A stretch of 7,737 bases of DNA from Actinomycetota bacterium (GCA_018895315.1 JAHIOK010000014.1:1-7737); one strand, 5' to 3'; positions 1 through 6,531 are shown, numbered from the stretch's first letter. Made by a program: numbers and translations. Notes: generated by a model not told the origin, from the sequence alone.

Positions 1-1248
1 CACGGCCTCGGCGATGCGGCGACTCCACGTCGCGCCGACCGGAGTCGCGAGCTCGAGAATCTCATTCCCGATCGAGTACATGATGACGCTCGGATGGTTG
101 ACGTCTTTCGCGACCATCGCCGCGACATCCTGCTGCCACCGTTCGGGGAAGACGATCGATGCGTCGAACGCCGTCTTCGACCGGGTCCATACATCGCTGA
201 GTTCATCCATCACGAGCACGCCGTGCCGGTCGCACGCGTCGAGCATCGCGCGACTGGCGGGGTTGTGGGCACTGCGGATCGCATTGAATCCCGCGCGCTT
301 GAGCAGCCGGATTCGGCGGTCTTCGGCGCCGTCGACGGTCGCCGCGCCCAGCGGGCCGTTGTCATGGTGCACGCACGCACCGCGCAGGTTCACGTGCTGC
401 CCGTTGATGCGCAGACCGCGCTCTGGATCGACCTGTAGGCGACGGATGCCGAACCGCGTGCGCTCCTCGTCGAGCAGAGCGGCGCCCGGCCCATCGGAGG
501 CCTCGGACAACGCGGAGTGCACCTCGTACAGTGCGGGCGAGTCCGGGCCCCAAAGATCAGGGTCCATTACGGCAAGACGCACCCGCGCGGTGGCGCTCAC
601 ACCGGGAAGCAGGGTGAGCGGCGCGCTCGCCTCCGCCACGGTCACGCCGTCCGGCCCGGTGATCGACCAGGAGACGCGAGTCGTGCGCGTGTGCCGCGTC
701 TCGTTGCGAGCGGTGGTCGCGATCTCGACGATTGCGCGCTCTTCCTCGATGTCGGGGGTCGTGACACGCACACCACCGAGTTCGATGTGCACGGGGTCGG
801 CGACGATCAGGTGCACAGGGCGATAGATGCCGGCACCGGAATACCAGCGACTGTCCTTGTGCGCGCGGGCTTCGACCGCGATGGTATTGGTCTCGCCGAA
901 ACGGAGGAACGCATCGGCTGTCACGACGAACGCCGTATAGCCATGGGGCTCGTGCGCGGCGAACTCTCCGTTGACGAAGACGACGGCATCACGGTAGACG
1001 CCCTCGAACTCGATCACCACCGTCTTGTCGCGCCACTCCTCGGGGACGTCGAAGGATTTCGTGTACTCGAAGACACCACCGGGGTGGTACCCGGTGTTCA
1101 CCCCTCCCCCGGAGTCGACCGAGCGCGGCAGATCTCGCACGGCATCGTGCGGCACCGTCACGGGCTGCGGTGCGGTGGCCCCAGACGCCTCGAAAGCGCC
1201 GAGCTTCGGGCCGACGGCCCATCCTTCGTGGAACGGAACGCGGATCAC
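1..1248 (-). CDS. Glycoside hydrolase family 2 enzyme (beta-galactosidase/beta-glucuronidase type), 5' part; continues past left edge
   Basis: The minus-strand frame from a GTG at 1248-1246 stays open for 416 codons to base 1, so the C-terminal part is outside the window. The translation matches the GH2 layout. Residues about 30-150 form the sugar-binding jelly-roll domain (VPHDAV near 32-37, FEGVYRDAVVFVNG near 81-94, RWYSGAGIYRPV near 134-145). Residues about 155-270 form the immunoglobulin-like domain, ending in DLWGPDSPALY and RFGIR. The start of the TIM barrel follows, with NLRGACVHHDNGPLGA near 287-302, RSAHNP with His328, MDE near 347-349, and YSIGNE near 391-396. Glu396 sits where GH2 enzymes carry the catalytic acid/base; the nucleophile glutamate lies beyond the edge. 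No signal peptide is visible, so the enzyme is probably cytoplasmic. The start is supported by GAGGAG eight bases upstream. It lies 79 bases downstream of the tetR stop on the same strand, so co-transcription is likely. The exact sugar specificity cannot be read here. Confidence 0.93.
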   Translation of the reverse strand, partial: MIRVPFHEGWAVGPKLGAFEASGATAPQPVTVPHDAVRDLPRSVDSGGGVNTGYHPGGVFEYTKSFDVPEEWRDKTVVIEFEGVYRDAVVFVNGEFAAHEPHGYTAFVVTADAFLRFGETNTIAVEARAHKDSRWYSGAGIYRPVHLIVADPVHIELGGVRVTTPDIEEERAIVEIATTARNETRHTRTTRVSWSITGPDGVTVAEASAPLTLLPGVSATARVRLAVMDPDLWGPDSPALYEVHSALSEASDGPGAALLDEERTRFGIRRLQVDPERGLRINGQHVNLRGACVHHDNGPLGAATVDGAEDRRIRLLKRAGFNAIRSAHNPASRAMLDACDRHGVLVMDELSDVWTRSKTAFDASIVFPERWQQDVAAMVAKDVNHPSVIMYSIGNEILELATPVGATWSRRIAEAV

Positions 1249-1256
1249 GGTGTGGA

Positions 1257-1262
1257 CTCCTC
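1257..1262 (-). promoter_or_regulatory. Ribosome binding site for the GH2 gene
   Basis: On the minus strand this reads GAGGAG, eight bases before the GTG at 1248-1246. It fixes the GTG as the start. The rest of the 79-base gap (1249-1327) shows no clear promoter and no copy of the operator seen at 2023-2067. Confidence 0.7.
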
Positions 1263-1327
1263 AGGGACGGGCGCGGGCATTGCGGCAGCACAGCGGTGCC
1301 CGCCGATGGGTGCCGCTGCAGGTCTGG

Positions 1328-1963
1328 TCAGATGACGGCAGCGATGAAGTTGCGGAAGAAGGCGCGGAGGGCGACGGCCATATCGACCACTTCTCGATCG
1401 AGCAGCCACTGCACCTGGAGGCCGTCCATCATGGCGATCGTCGCTACGGCCGCTCCCCGCGGGTCGATGCCGTCGGCGAGCAGACCGTCGCGATCGATCC
1501 GCTCGAACGCGTCGGTGATGCGCGCGCGGGTGAGTTCGTAACGGCGCACGAAATAGTCGTGCGCCGGGTGATCGGACGAGGTCGCCTCTGCCGAGAGCGT
1601 GCAGTAGAGCTCGACGACTCCGGGAATCGACGCGTTGTACTCGGCCAGCGTCACCAGCCCTCGGATCATGCTGACGCCATCGGGGTCGTCGAAGTGGACC
1701 ATCGCCTCCGAGTGCTGGTCGCGACGCTCGAGCACCGCGGCCAGCAGCGCGCTCTTGTTCGGGAAGTGGTGGAGCAACCCCGCTTCGCTCATCTCGACGC
1801 GTGCGGCGATCTCACGCAGCGACCCCGATCGGTAGCCCGACTCGGCGAACACCTCGAGCCCGGCATCCAGGATCGCCTCACGCTTCGCCGAGGTCTTCGC
1901 GTACTCGCCGCGGGGCTTGCGCCGAGCTTGAGCCGTCGCATCCGTCACCCTCATCACCACCAT
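1328..1963 (-). CDS. TetR/AcrR-family transcriptional regulator
   Basis: This encodes a 211-residue one-domain-plus-ligand-pocket regulator, the usual TetR length. Residues about 24-70 form the N-terminal DNA-binding domain: AKREAILDAGLEVFAESGY, then the helix-turn-helix SLREIAARVEMSEAGLLHHF (about 48-67), followed by NKSALLAAVLERRD. This is the classic TetR_N pattern in actinobacteria. The C-terminal half (about 85-211) is helical and variable, as expected for a ligand-binding and dimerisation domain, so the ligand cannot be inferred from it. The gene is divergent from the transporter operon and runs into the GH2 gene, which suggests a local repressor of both units, probably including itself. 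The start is uncertain: ATG at 1963 gives the longest form, but ATG at 1954 or GTG at 1948 are possible and none has a strong ribosome binding site. The choice only changes the first five residues or so. Confidence 0.92.
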   Translation of the reverse strand: MVVMRVTDATAQARRKPRGEYAKTSAKREAILDAGLEVFAESGYRSGSLREIAARVEMSEAGLLHHFPNKSALLAAVLERRDQHSEAMVHFDDPDGVSMIRGLVTLAEYNASIPGVVELYCTLSAEATSSDHPAHDYFVRRYELTRARITDAFERIDRDGLLADGIDPRGAAVATIAMMDGLQVQWLLDREVVDMAVALRAFFRNFIAAVI

Positions 1964-2019
1964 CCCACTACGTCATCGGAGCGCGTGTTGCGGGCTAGTC
2001 TGCACCCTCGCATTGCGAA

Positions 2020-2049
2020 AACCTAACGACCATTAGCTTTTTCTCGCAA
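2020..2049 (-). promoter_or_regulatory. Candidate promoter for tetR-GH2 transcription
   Basis: Read on the minus strand, TTGCGA (2049-2044) resembles a -35 box, matching TTGACA at four of six positions. It is followed after 18 bases by TAGGTT (2025-2020), which fits the TAnnnT -10 pattern. Transcription would begin near 2013, giving a leader of about 50 bases. Operator copy 1 (2023-2036) lies within the spacer and -10 box, so a bound regulator would block polymerase. This comes from motif reading only. Confidence 0.4.
2023..2036. promoter_or_regulatory. Putative TetR operator, copy 1
   Basis: CTAACGA-CCATTAG is an imperfect palindrome of two 7-base halves with five of seven base pairs matching (CTAA against TTAG plus one inner pair). 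It belongs to a longer direct repeat: 2013-2036 matches 2044-2067 at 18 of 24 positions. Size, symmetry and place between divergent genes fit a TetR-family operator. Assignment to the adjacent regulator is inference. Confidence 0.6.
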
Positions 2050-2053
2050 AAAC

Positions 2054-2067
2054 CTAGTGATCATTCG
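2054..2067. promoter_or_regulatory. Putative TetR operator, copy 2
   Basis: CTAGTGA-TCATTCG shares the centre and register of copy 1 and has five of seven symmetric pairs around a TGATCA core. Its centre lies exactly 31 bp from that of copy 1, close to three helical turns, so two dimers would sit on the same DNA face. It overlaps the candidate -35 region of the rightward promoter and lies just upstream of the leftward -35. Confidence 0.55.
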
Positions 2068-2083
2068 TATTTGGTGCTAGCGT
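2055..2083 (+). promoter_or_regulatory. Candidate promoter for the transporter operon
   Basis: TAGCGT at 2078-2083 fits the TAnnnT -10 pattern and is preceded by TGC (2075-2077), an extended -10 motif that can compensate for a weak -35. The hexamer 17 bases upstream, TAGTGA (2055-2060), matches TTGACA at only three of six positions and lies inside operator copy 2. Transcription would begin near 2090, about 45 bases before the binding-protein start. The arrangement suggests repression by direct occlusion. Confidence 0.38.
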
Positions 2084-2094
2084 CCTCGACCAGA

Positions 2095-2116
2095 GGCGAT
2101 CCGCAGGGGTATCGCC
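2095..2116 (+). other. Small hairpin in the leader of the binding-protein mRNA
   Basis: GGCGAT (2095-2100) and ATCGCC (2111-2116) are perfectly complementary across a 10-base loop. The stem ends five bases before the AGAAGGG ribosome binding site at 2121-2127. It could stabilise the 5' end or modulate translation, or be chance in GC-rich sequence. Confidence 0.3.
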
Positions 2117-2120
2117 CATC

Positions 2121-2127
2121 AGAAGGG
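2121..2127 (+). promoter_or_regulatory. Ribosome binding site for the solute-binding protein
   Basis: AGAAGGG lies seven bases before the ATG at 2135. It supports this start, which is also the one that gives a complete lipoprotein signal peptide. Confidence 0.65.
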
Positions 2128-2134
2128 ACCAAGG

Positions 2135-3655
2135 ATGTTCCGTTGGAAGGCCACAGCAGCCGCCCTCGCCATCACTGCCCTCGCGCTCACCGGTTGCTCC
2201 GGTAGCGGCGGGGATTCGAGCAGCAGCACAGGCGGCACACTTACGCTCGGTGCGATCATCGCACCCACCACGTTCGACCCGGCCGGATCCGAGTGGGGCA
2301 ACCGTGCCCCGTACTACCAGGCGGTCTTCGACACCCTCCTGCTTGCATCGTCGGATGGCACGATCCAGCCGTGGCTCGCCACCAAGTGGGCCTACAACGA
2401 CGACAAGACGGAGCTGACCCTCACTCTTCGCGACGACGTCACGTTCACCGACAACAGCAAGCTCACCGCCGGCGTCGTGGTGAAGAACCTCGAGCGCTTC
2501 AAGGCCGGCACCTCGCCGGACGCCTCGTACTTCGCGGATGTGAAGAGCTTCACGGCCCCCGATGACACCACCGTCGTCATCTCGTTGAACGCCCCGAACC
2601 CGGCGTTGCTCAACTACCTGACGCGCGACCCGGGGCTCATCGGATCCGAGGCATCGCTCTCGAGCGCCGACGTCGGCACGACTCCGGTCGGCTCCGGTCC
2701 ATACCAGCTCGACACCGCCGCGACCGTCACGGGCACGAGCTACACATACACGGCGAACCCGAACTACTGGAACAAGGATGTCCAGCACTACCAGAAGCTC
2801 GTGATCAACGTGCTCGCCGACCCGACGGCCTCGCTGAACGCGATCAAGGCCGGCGAGGCGAACGGTGTCAAGCTCGCCAACAACGACAGCCTCACCGAGG
2901 TCGAGGGTGCCGGCTGGACCGTCAACTCCAACGAGCTCGACTTCCAGGGCATGCTGCTACTGGACCGTGGCGGATCGATGAACTCGGCCCTCGCCGATGT
3001 GCGCGTTCGTCAGGCGATCAACTACGCCTTCGACCGGGAGGGTCTGCTGAAGGCACTGCAGAGCGGCCACGGCACCGTCACCGAGCAGGTGTTCGCGGCG
3101 AACTCGAAGGCTTTCGACGCGTCTCTCGACAGCACGTACTCCTATGACCCCGCCAAGGCCAAGGAACTGCTGAAGGAGGCCGGCTACGGCAACGGCCTGA
3201 CGATAGCGATGCCGACCTCGACGGTGCTGGGTGCCAACACCTACACCCTGATCGCCCAGCAGCTGTCCGATGTCGGCATCACGGTCGAGCCGACCGACCC
3301 CGGCGCCAACTTCATCGCCGATCTGCTCGCTCCGAAATACCCGGCTGCGTTCATGGCGCTCGAGCAGAACCCGGACTGGCAGCTCATCCAGTTCATGATC
3401 TCGCCGACCGCGATCTTCAACCCGTTCAAGTACAGCGACCCGCAGGTCAACGACTACATCAAGCAGATCCAGTTCGGTGACGACGCCACCCAGGCATCGG
3501 TCGCCAAGGAGCTGAACAAGTACATCGTCGATCAGGCCTGGTTCGCGCCGTTCTACCGCGTACAGGGCAGCTTCGCGACGGATGCCAACACCACCGTCAA
3601 GATGATGCCGACGAACGCCTACCCCGCCATCTACGACTTCACGCCGAAGTCCTAG
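2135..3655 (+). CDS. ABC transporter solute-binding lipoprotein, SBP_bac_5 (DppA/OppA-like) family
   Basis: This 506-residue protein is the extracellular substrate receptor of the transporter. It begins with a lipoprotein signal peptide: basic residues Arg3 and Lys5, a hydrophobic stretch, and the lipobox Leu18-Thr19-Gly20-Cys21, with Cys21 the expected lipid-anchored residue. A Gly/Ser-rich spacer follows (about 22-34). Family 5 binding-protein features are then clear: FDTLL near 65-69, the ATKWAYNDD and LTLTLRDDVTF block near 82-104, GSGPY at 186-190, NPNYW at 208-212, VRQAINYAFDRE near 291-302, and YDPAKAKELLKEAGY further on. Length is typical. Family members bind peptides, nickel, opines or oligosaccharides; the flanking GH2 and GH3 genes favour a glycoside or oligosaccharide, which is inference from context. 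It is first in the operon and is followed by a strong hairpin before the permease gene, a common way to make more binding protein than membrane subunits. Confidence 0.95.
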   Translation: MFRWKATAAALAITALALTGCSGSGGDSSSSTGGTLTLGAIIAPTTFDPAGSEWGNRAPYYQAVFDTLLLASSDGTIQPWLATKWAYNDDKTELTLTLRDDVTFTDNSKLTAGVVVKNLERFKAGTSPDASYFADVKSFTAPDDTTVVISLNAPNPALLNYLTRDPGLIGSEASLSSADVGTTPVGSGPYQLDTAATVTGTSYTYTANPNYWNKDVQHYQKLVINVLADPTASLNAIKAGEANGVKLANNDSLTEVEGAGWTVNSNELDFQGMLLLDRGGSMNSALADVRVRQAINYAFDREGLLKALQSGHGTVTEQVFAANSKAFDASLDSTYSYDPAKAKELLKEAGYGNGLTIAMPTSTVLGANTYTLIAQQLSDVGITVEPTDPGANFIADLLAPKYPAAFMALEQNPDWQLIQFMISPTAIFNPFKYSDPQVNDYIKQIQFGDDATQASVAKELNKYIVDQAWFAPFYRVQGSFATDANTTVKMMPTNAYPAIYDFTPKS

Positions 3656-3664
3656 CCACGGCAT

Positions 3665-3692
3665 CCCGGCCCGCCCGCGAGGGCGGGCCGGG
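3665..3692 (+). other. Intercistronic hairpin with GNRA tetraloop between binding-protein and permease genes
   Basis: CCCGGCCCGCCC (3665-3676) pairs perfectly with GGGCGGGCCGGG (3681-3692) around the tetraloop GCGA, which fits the stable GNRA class. No T-run follows on either strand, so it is not a standard intrinsic terminator. It begins nine bases after the binding-protein stop. The likely role is to protect the 3' end of the upstream message after processing or to attenuate read-through, lowering permease output relative to the receptor. The rest of the 63-base gap holds only the permease ribosome binding site. Confidence 0.75.
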
Positions 3693-3707
3693 AAACCCTG
3701 AACCTCC

Positions 3708-3712
3708 GGGAG
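3708..3712 (+). promoter_or_regulatory. Ribosome binding site for the DppB-like permease
   Basis: GGGAG lies six bases before the ATG at 3719 and supports that start over the second in-frame ATG at 3725. Confidence 0.55.
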
Positions 3713-3718
3713 CGAATC

Positions 3719-4660
3719 ATGCTCATGTTCATCGTGCGCCGTGTCATCTCCGGCGTCATCCTCATCTTCGTCATCTCGTTCCTCGCCTTCACGCTGCTGT
3801 ATCTGAGCGGCGGCGACATCGCGCGGCGGATCCTCGGCCAGTCGGCGACGGATGAGACCGTGGCGCTGAAGGCCAAGGCGCTGGGTCTTGACCGCCCGAT
3901 CCTCGTGCAGTACTGGGACTGGCTGACCTCGGCGCTGGTCGGCAATCTCGGACGCTCGTGGACCACGTCGCAGTACGTCTCCGTGAGCCTCTCGAGCCGC
4001 CTCGCCGTCACACTCTCGATCGTCATCGGCGCGACGATCATCGCCGCGATCCTCTCGGTCGTTCTCGGTGTCCTCGCTGCCCGCCGCGGCGGATGGATCG
4101 ATGCACTCGTGCAGTTCATCTCCGTCATCGGCTTCGCAATCCCCGGCTTCCTGATCGCGCTCGTTCTCGTTCTCGTGTTCGCGATCAACCTGCACTGGTT
4201 CAAGGCGACCGGCTTCGTTCCGATCACGACGTCCTTCGGCGGTTGGGTAGCCTCGGTCACCCTGCCGATCGCAGCCCTCTCGATCGGCGCGATCGCCTCG
4301 GTCTCGCAACAGGTGCGCGGCTCCGTGATCGACGCCATGTCGCGCGACTACGTCAGGACGCTCCGCAGTCGCGGCCTCTCGACCAACCGCGTCGTCTACA
4401 AGCACGTGCTGCGCAACGCCGGCGGCCCCGCCCTCGCCGTCCTCGCCCTGCAGTTCATCGGCCTCATCGGCGGTGCGGTGATCGTCGAGCAGGTGTTCGC
4501 TCTCCCAGGCATCGGCCAGCTGACGGTGACGGCCACCACGTCGGGCGACATCCCCGTGGTGATGGGTGTCGTCATCGCGACCGCCGTGATCGTGGTCATC
4601 GTGAATCTCCTGATCGACCTCGCGCAGGCCGCTCTCAATCCGAAGGTGCGACTCTCATGA
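3719..4660 (+). CDS. ABC transporter permease, DppB/OppB-like
   Basis: This 313-residue inner-membrane subunit forms half of the transport channel. The N-terminus has the DppB-type start (FIVRRVISGVILIFVISFLAF, first membrane helix about 8-29), then an extracytoplasmic segment with ALGLDRPILVQYWDWL (about 54-69) and GNLGRSW (75-81), as in the family. Further helices appear at about 97-120, 131-155, 179-197, 236-258 and 280-302. The coupling loop that contacts the ATPase is the EAA-like stretch DYVRTLRSRGL (210-220) followed by KHVLRNA (228-234). The VEQVFALPGIG motif (about 256-266) is also characteristic. Length is normal. The TGA stop overlaps the ATG of the next gene (ATGA at 4657-4660), indicating translational coupling to its partner permease. 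Confidence 0.95.
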   Translation: MLMFIVRRVISGVILIFVISFLAFTLLYLSGGDIARRILGQSATDETVALKAKALGLDRPILVQYWDWLTSALVGNLGRSWTTSQYVSVSLSSRLAVTLSIVIGATIIAAILSVVLGVLAARRGGWIDALVQFISVIGFAIPGFLIALVLVLVFAINLHWFKATGFVPITTSFGGWVASVTLPIAALSIGAIASVSQQVRGSVIDAMSRDYVRTLRSRGLSTNRVVYKHVLRNAGGPALAVLALQFIGLIGGAVIVEQVFALPGIGQLTVTATTSGDIPVVMGVVIATAVIVVIVNLLIDLAQAALNPKVRLS

Positions 4661-6531
4661 CCGCCATCGACGTTCCCGCCACGATCCCGACTCCCTCCGC
4701 GAAGGCGTCGCTTCTGCGACGCCTGGTGCGCCGGCCCGTCGGCCTGATCTCGCTGATCTTCCTCGGCCTCGTCGTCCTGATCGCACTGATCGGTCAGTGG
4801 ATCGCCCCGTACGACCCGAACCTCGCCTCGCTCCAGCTCGTACTGGACCCCCCGAGCGCCGCCCACCTCCTGGGCACCGACGGTGCCGGGCGCGACGTGC
4901 TCTCGCGGCTGCTGGTCGCCACCCAGGTGAGCATCGCCGCAGCCCTCGTCGCTCTCGTCACCGCCCTGGTGATCGGCGTGATCTCGGGTCTGATCGCGGG
5001 CTACTACCGCGGCTGGTTCGATGCCGTCGCCTCGTGGGTGACCGCCCTGATCATGGCCCTCCCGGGCATCGTCGTGCTGCTCGCGGCGCGCGCCGTGCTC
5101 GGCCCCTCGGTGTGGCTGTCGATGTTGATCTTCGGCGTCCTGCTCGCCCCCGCCTTCTACCGGCTCGTCTACGCCGCGGTCACCGCGGTGCGTAGCGAAC
5201 TGTATGTGGATGCCGCACGGGTGTCGGGCCTCAGCGACATCAGCATCATCGGGCGCCACATCCTCTCGGTCGTGCGCGCTCCGATCATCATTCAGTCCGC
5301 GATCATCGCGGGCATCGCGATCGCGATCCAGTCCGGCCTGGAATTCCTGGGCCTCGGCGACACCAGTGTTCCCACCTGGGGCTCGATGCTCAGCGATGCG
5401 TTCACAGCGATCTATAAGCAGCCGCTGCTGATGGTCTGGCCCTCGCTCGCGATCGCACTCACCTGCATCGCTCTCACGCTCCTCGCCAACGCGATGCGTG
5501 ATGTGCTCGAGCGCACGGTCGTCGTCCGCCGCCGTCGGCGCCGCGCGGTCACCACCGCTACCGGCTCGATCACGTCGGTGACGACATCCATCCGTCTCGG
5601 CGACGGCGACAACCTCGATCTGGATGACTCGAGCCCGCTGCCCGTCGTCGGCGAGACGATCGTGCACCCCGACGATGCCAAGACCGCGTCGGCATCGCAC
5701 GACGCCGTCCTCTCGGTCACCGACCTGCGCGTCGGCTACGACCAGTCCGACGGATCGACGCTGGACGTCGTACACGGCGTCTCACTGCAGGTGCGCAAAG
5801 GAGAGATTCACGGCCTCATCGGCGAATCGGGGTCGGGCAAGACCCAGACCGCGTTCGCGGTCCTGGGCCTCCTCCCCCGCGGCGGCCGCGTGGTCGCCGG
5901 CACCATCGACTTCGAGGGAACCGCGCTGCAGAACGGATCCGACCGGACGTATGCCGGCATCCGGGGTCGCCGCATCGGCTATATCCCGCAGGAGCCGATG
6001 TCGAACCTCGACCCGTCGTTCACGATCGGCAGCCAGCTCATCGAGCCGCTGCGCGTAGGCCTCGGGCTGAGCAAGAAGGACGCCACCGCCAAGGCGCTCG
6101 GACTGCTCGACCGCGTCGGCATCCCGAATCCGCAGCGCACGTTCGATGCCTACCCGTTCGAGGTCTCGGGCGGCATGGCCCAGCGCGTGCTGATCGCCGG
6201 TGCCGTCTCGACCGACCCCGACCTGATCATCGCCGACGAGCCCACGACGGCACTCGACGTCACGGTGCAGGCCGAGGTGCTCGATCTGCTGCGGGACCTG
6301 CAGCGCGAGCGCGGGATGGCGATGCTTCTGGTCACGCACAACTTCGGCGTCGTCGCCGACCTGTGCGACCGCGTCACCGTGATGCAACAGGGTCTGTTCG
6401 TCGAGCAGGGTCCCGTGCGCACGATCTTCACCCAGCCGAAGCACCCGTACACCCAGTCGCTGCTGGACGCGATCCTCGATGAGGGTCCGGCCCGCCCGCC
6501 TCTGGCGGCAGCTCAAGGAGGACTGTCATGA
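4657..6531 (+). CDS. Fused ABC permease (DppC-like) and ATP-binding protein (DppD-like)
   Basis: This is one 624-residue reading frame with two subunits. Residues about 1-290 are a DppC-type permease: first helix about 28-49, APYDPN (50-55), the family motif LLGTDGAGRDVLSRLL (71-86), further helices, the coupling motif YVDAARVSGLSDISIIGRHIL (183-203), and EFLGLGDTSVPTWG (229-242). Residues about 350-624 are an ABC ATPase: Walker A GESGSGKT (389-396), Q-loop Gln445, signature VSGGMAQR (503-510), Walker B with Asp527-Glu528, switch His561, and the oligopeptide-transporter HPYTQSLLDAI tail near 596-606. Between them is a linker of about 60 residues: six arginines (291-296), a Thr/Ser-rich part and an acidic part. 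No stop or frame change separates the halves, so the fusion looks real; such permease-ATPase fusions occur in actinobacteria. The ATG at 4657, inside the ATGA overlap, is the natural start; the frame is open further upstream, but that part overlaps the DppB gene and is not family-like. A weak GAAGG (4642-4646) precedes it. Confidence 0.94.
   Translation: MTAIDVPATIPTPSAKASLLRRLVRRPVGLISLIFLGLVVLIALIGQWIAPYDPNLASLQLVLDPPSAAHLLGTDGAGRDVLSRLLVATQVSIAAALVALVTALVIGVISGLIAGYYRGWFDAVASWVTALIMALPGIVVLLAARAVLGPSVWLSMLIFGVLLAPAFYRLVYAAVTAVRSELYVDAARVSGLSDISIIGRHILSVVRAPIIIQSAIIAGIAIAIQSGLEFLGLGDTSVPTWGSMLSDAFTAIYKQPLLMVWPSLAIALTCIALTLLANAMRDVLERTVVVRRRRRRAVTTATGSITSVTTSIRLGDGDNLDLDDSSPLPVVGETIVHPDDAKTASASHDAVLSVTDLRVGYDQSDGSTLDVVHGVSLQVRKGEIHGLIGESGSGKTQTAFAVLGLLPRGGRVVAGTIDFEGTALQNGSDRTYAGIRGRRIGYIPQEPMSNLDPSFTIGSQLIEPLRVGLGLSKKDATAKALGLLDRVGIPNPQRTFDAYPFEVSGGMAQRVLIAGAVSTDPDLIIADEPTTALDVTVQAEVLDLLRDLQRERGMAMLLVTHNFGVVADLCDRVTVMQQGLFVEQGPVRTIFTQPKHPYTQSLLDAILDEGPARPPLAAAQGGLS
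6515..6521 (+). promoter_or_regulatory. Strong ribosome binding site for the second ATPase
   Basis: AAGGAGG lies inside the end of the fusion gene, six bases before the ATG at 6528. It is the strongest ribosome binding site in the window and supports a start inside the ATGA overlap. Confidence 0.7.

Noticed and set aside
1275..1320. Possible hairpin between tetR and GH2 that might act as a terminator.
   Set aside because: The arms match only with G-U pairs on the plus strand. On the transcribed minus strand those positions become mismatches, and no T-run follows.
14..1335. Long plus-strand open frames across the left third of the window.
   Set aside because: They lie antisense to the GH2 gene, whose motifs are unambiguous, and their translations are low-complexity Arg/Ala/Gly/Ser sequence without recognisable domains.
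2013..2049. TTGCGA (2013-2018) as a -35 box for rightward transcription, and its inverted copy TCGCAA (2044-2049) as a separate regulator site.
   Set aside because: No reasonable -10 box lies 16-18 bases downstream of TTGCGA on the plus strand. The inverted pair is explained by the direct repeat plus the leftward -35 box, although a second protein site cannot be excluded.
3958..4656. The reading frame of the permease-ATPase fusion stays open about 700 bases upstream of 4657.
   Set aside because: The upstream translation is Arg/His/Pro-rich with no family features and overlaps the well-supported DppB-like gene. It is an out-of-frame artefact of GC-rich codon use.
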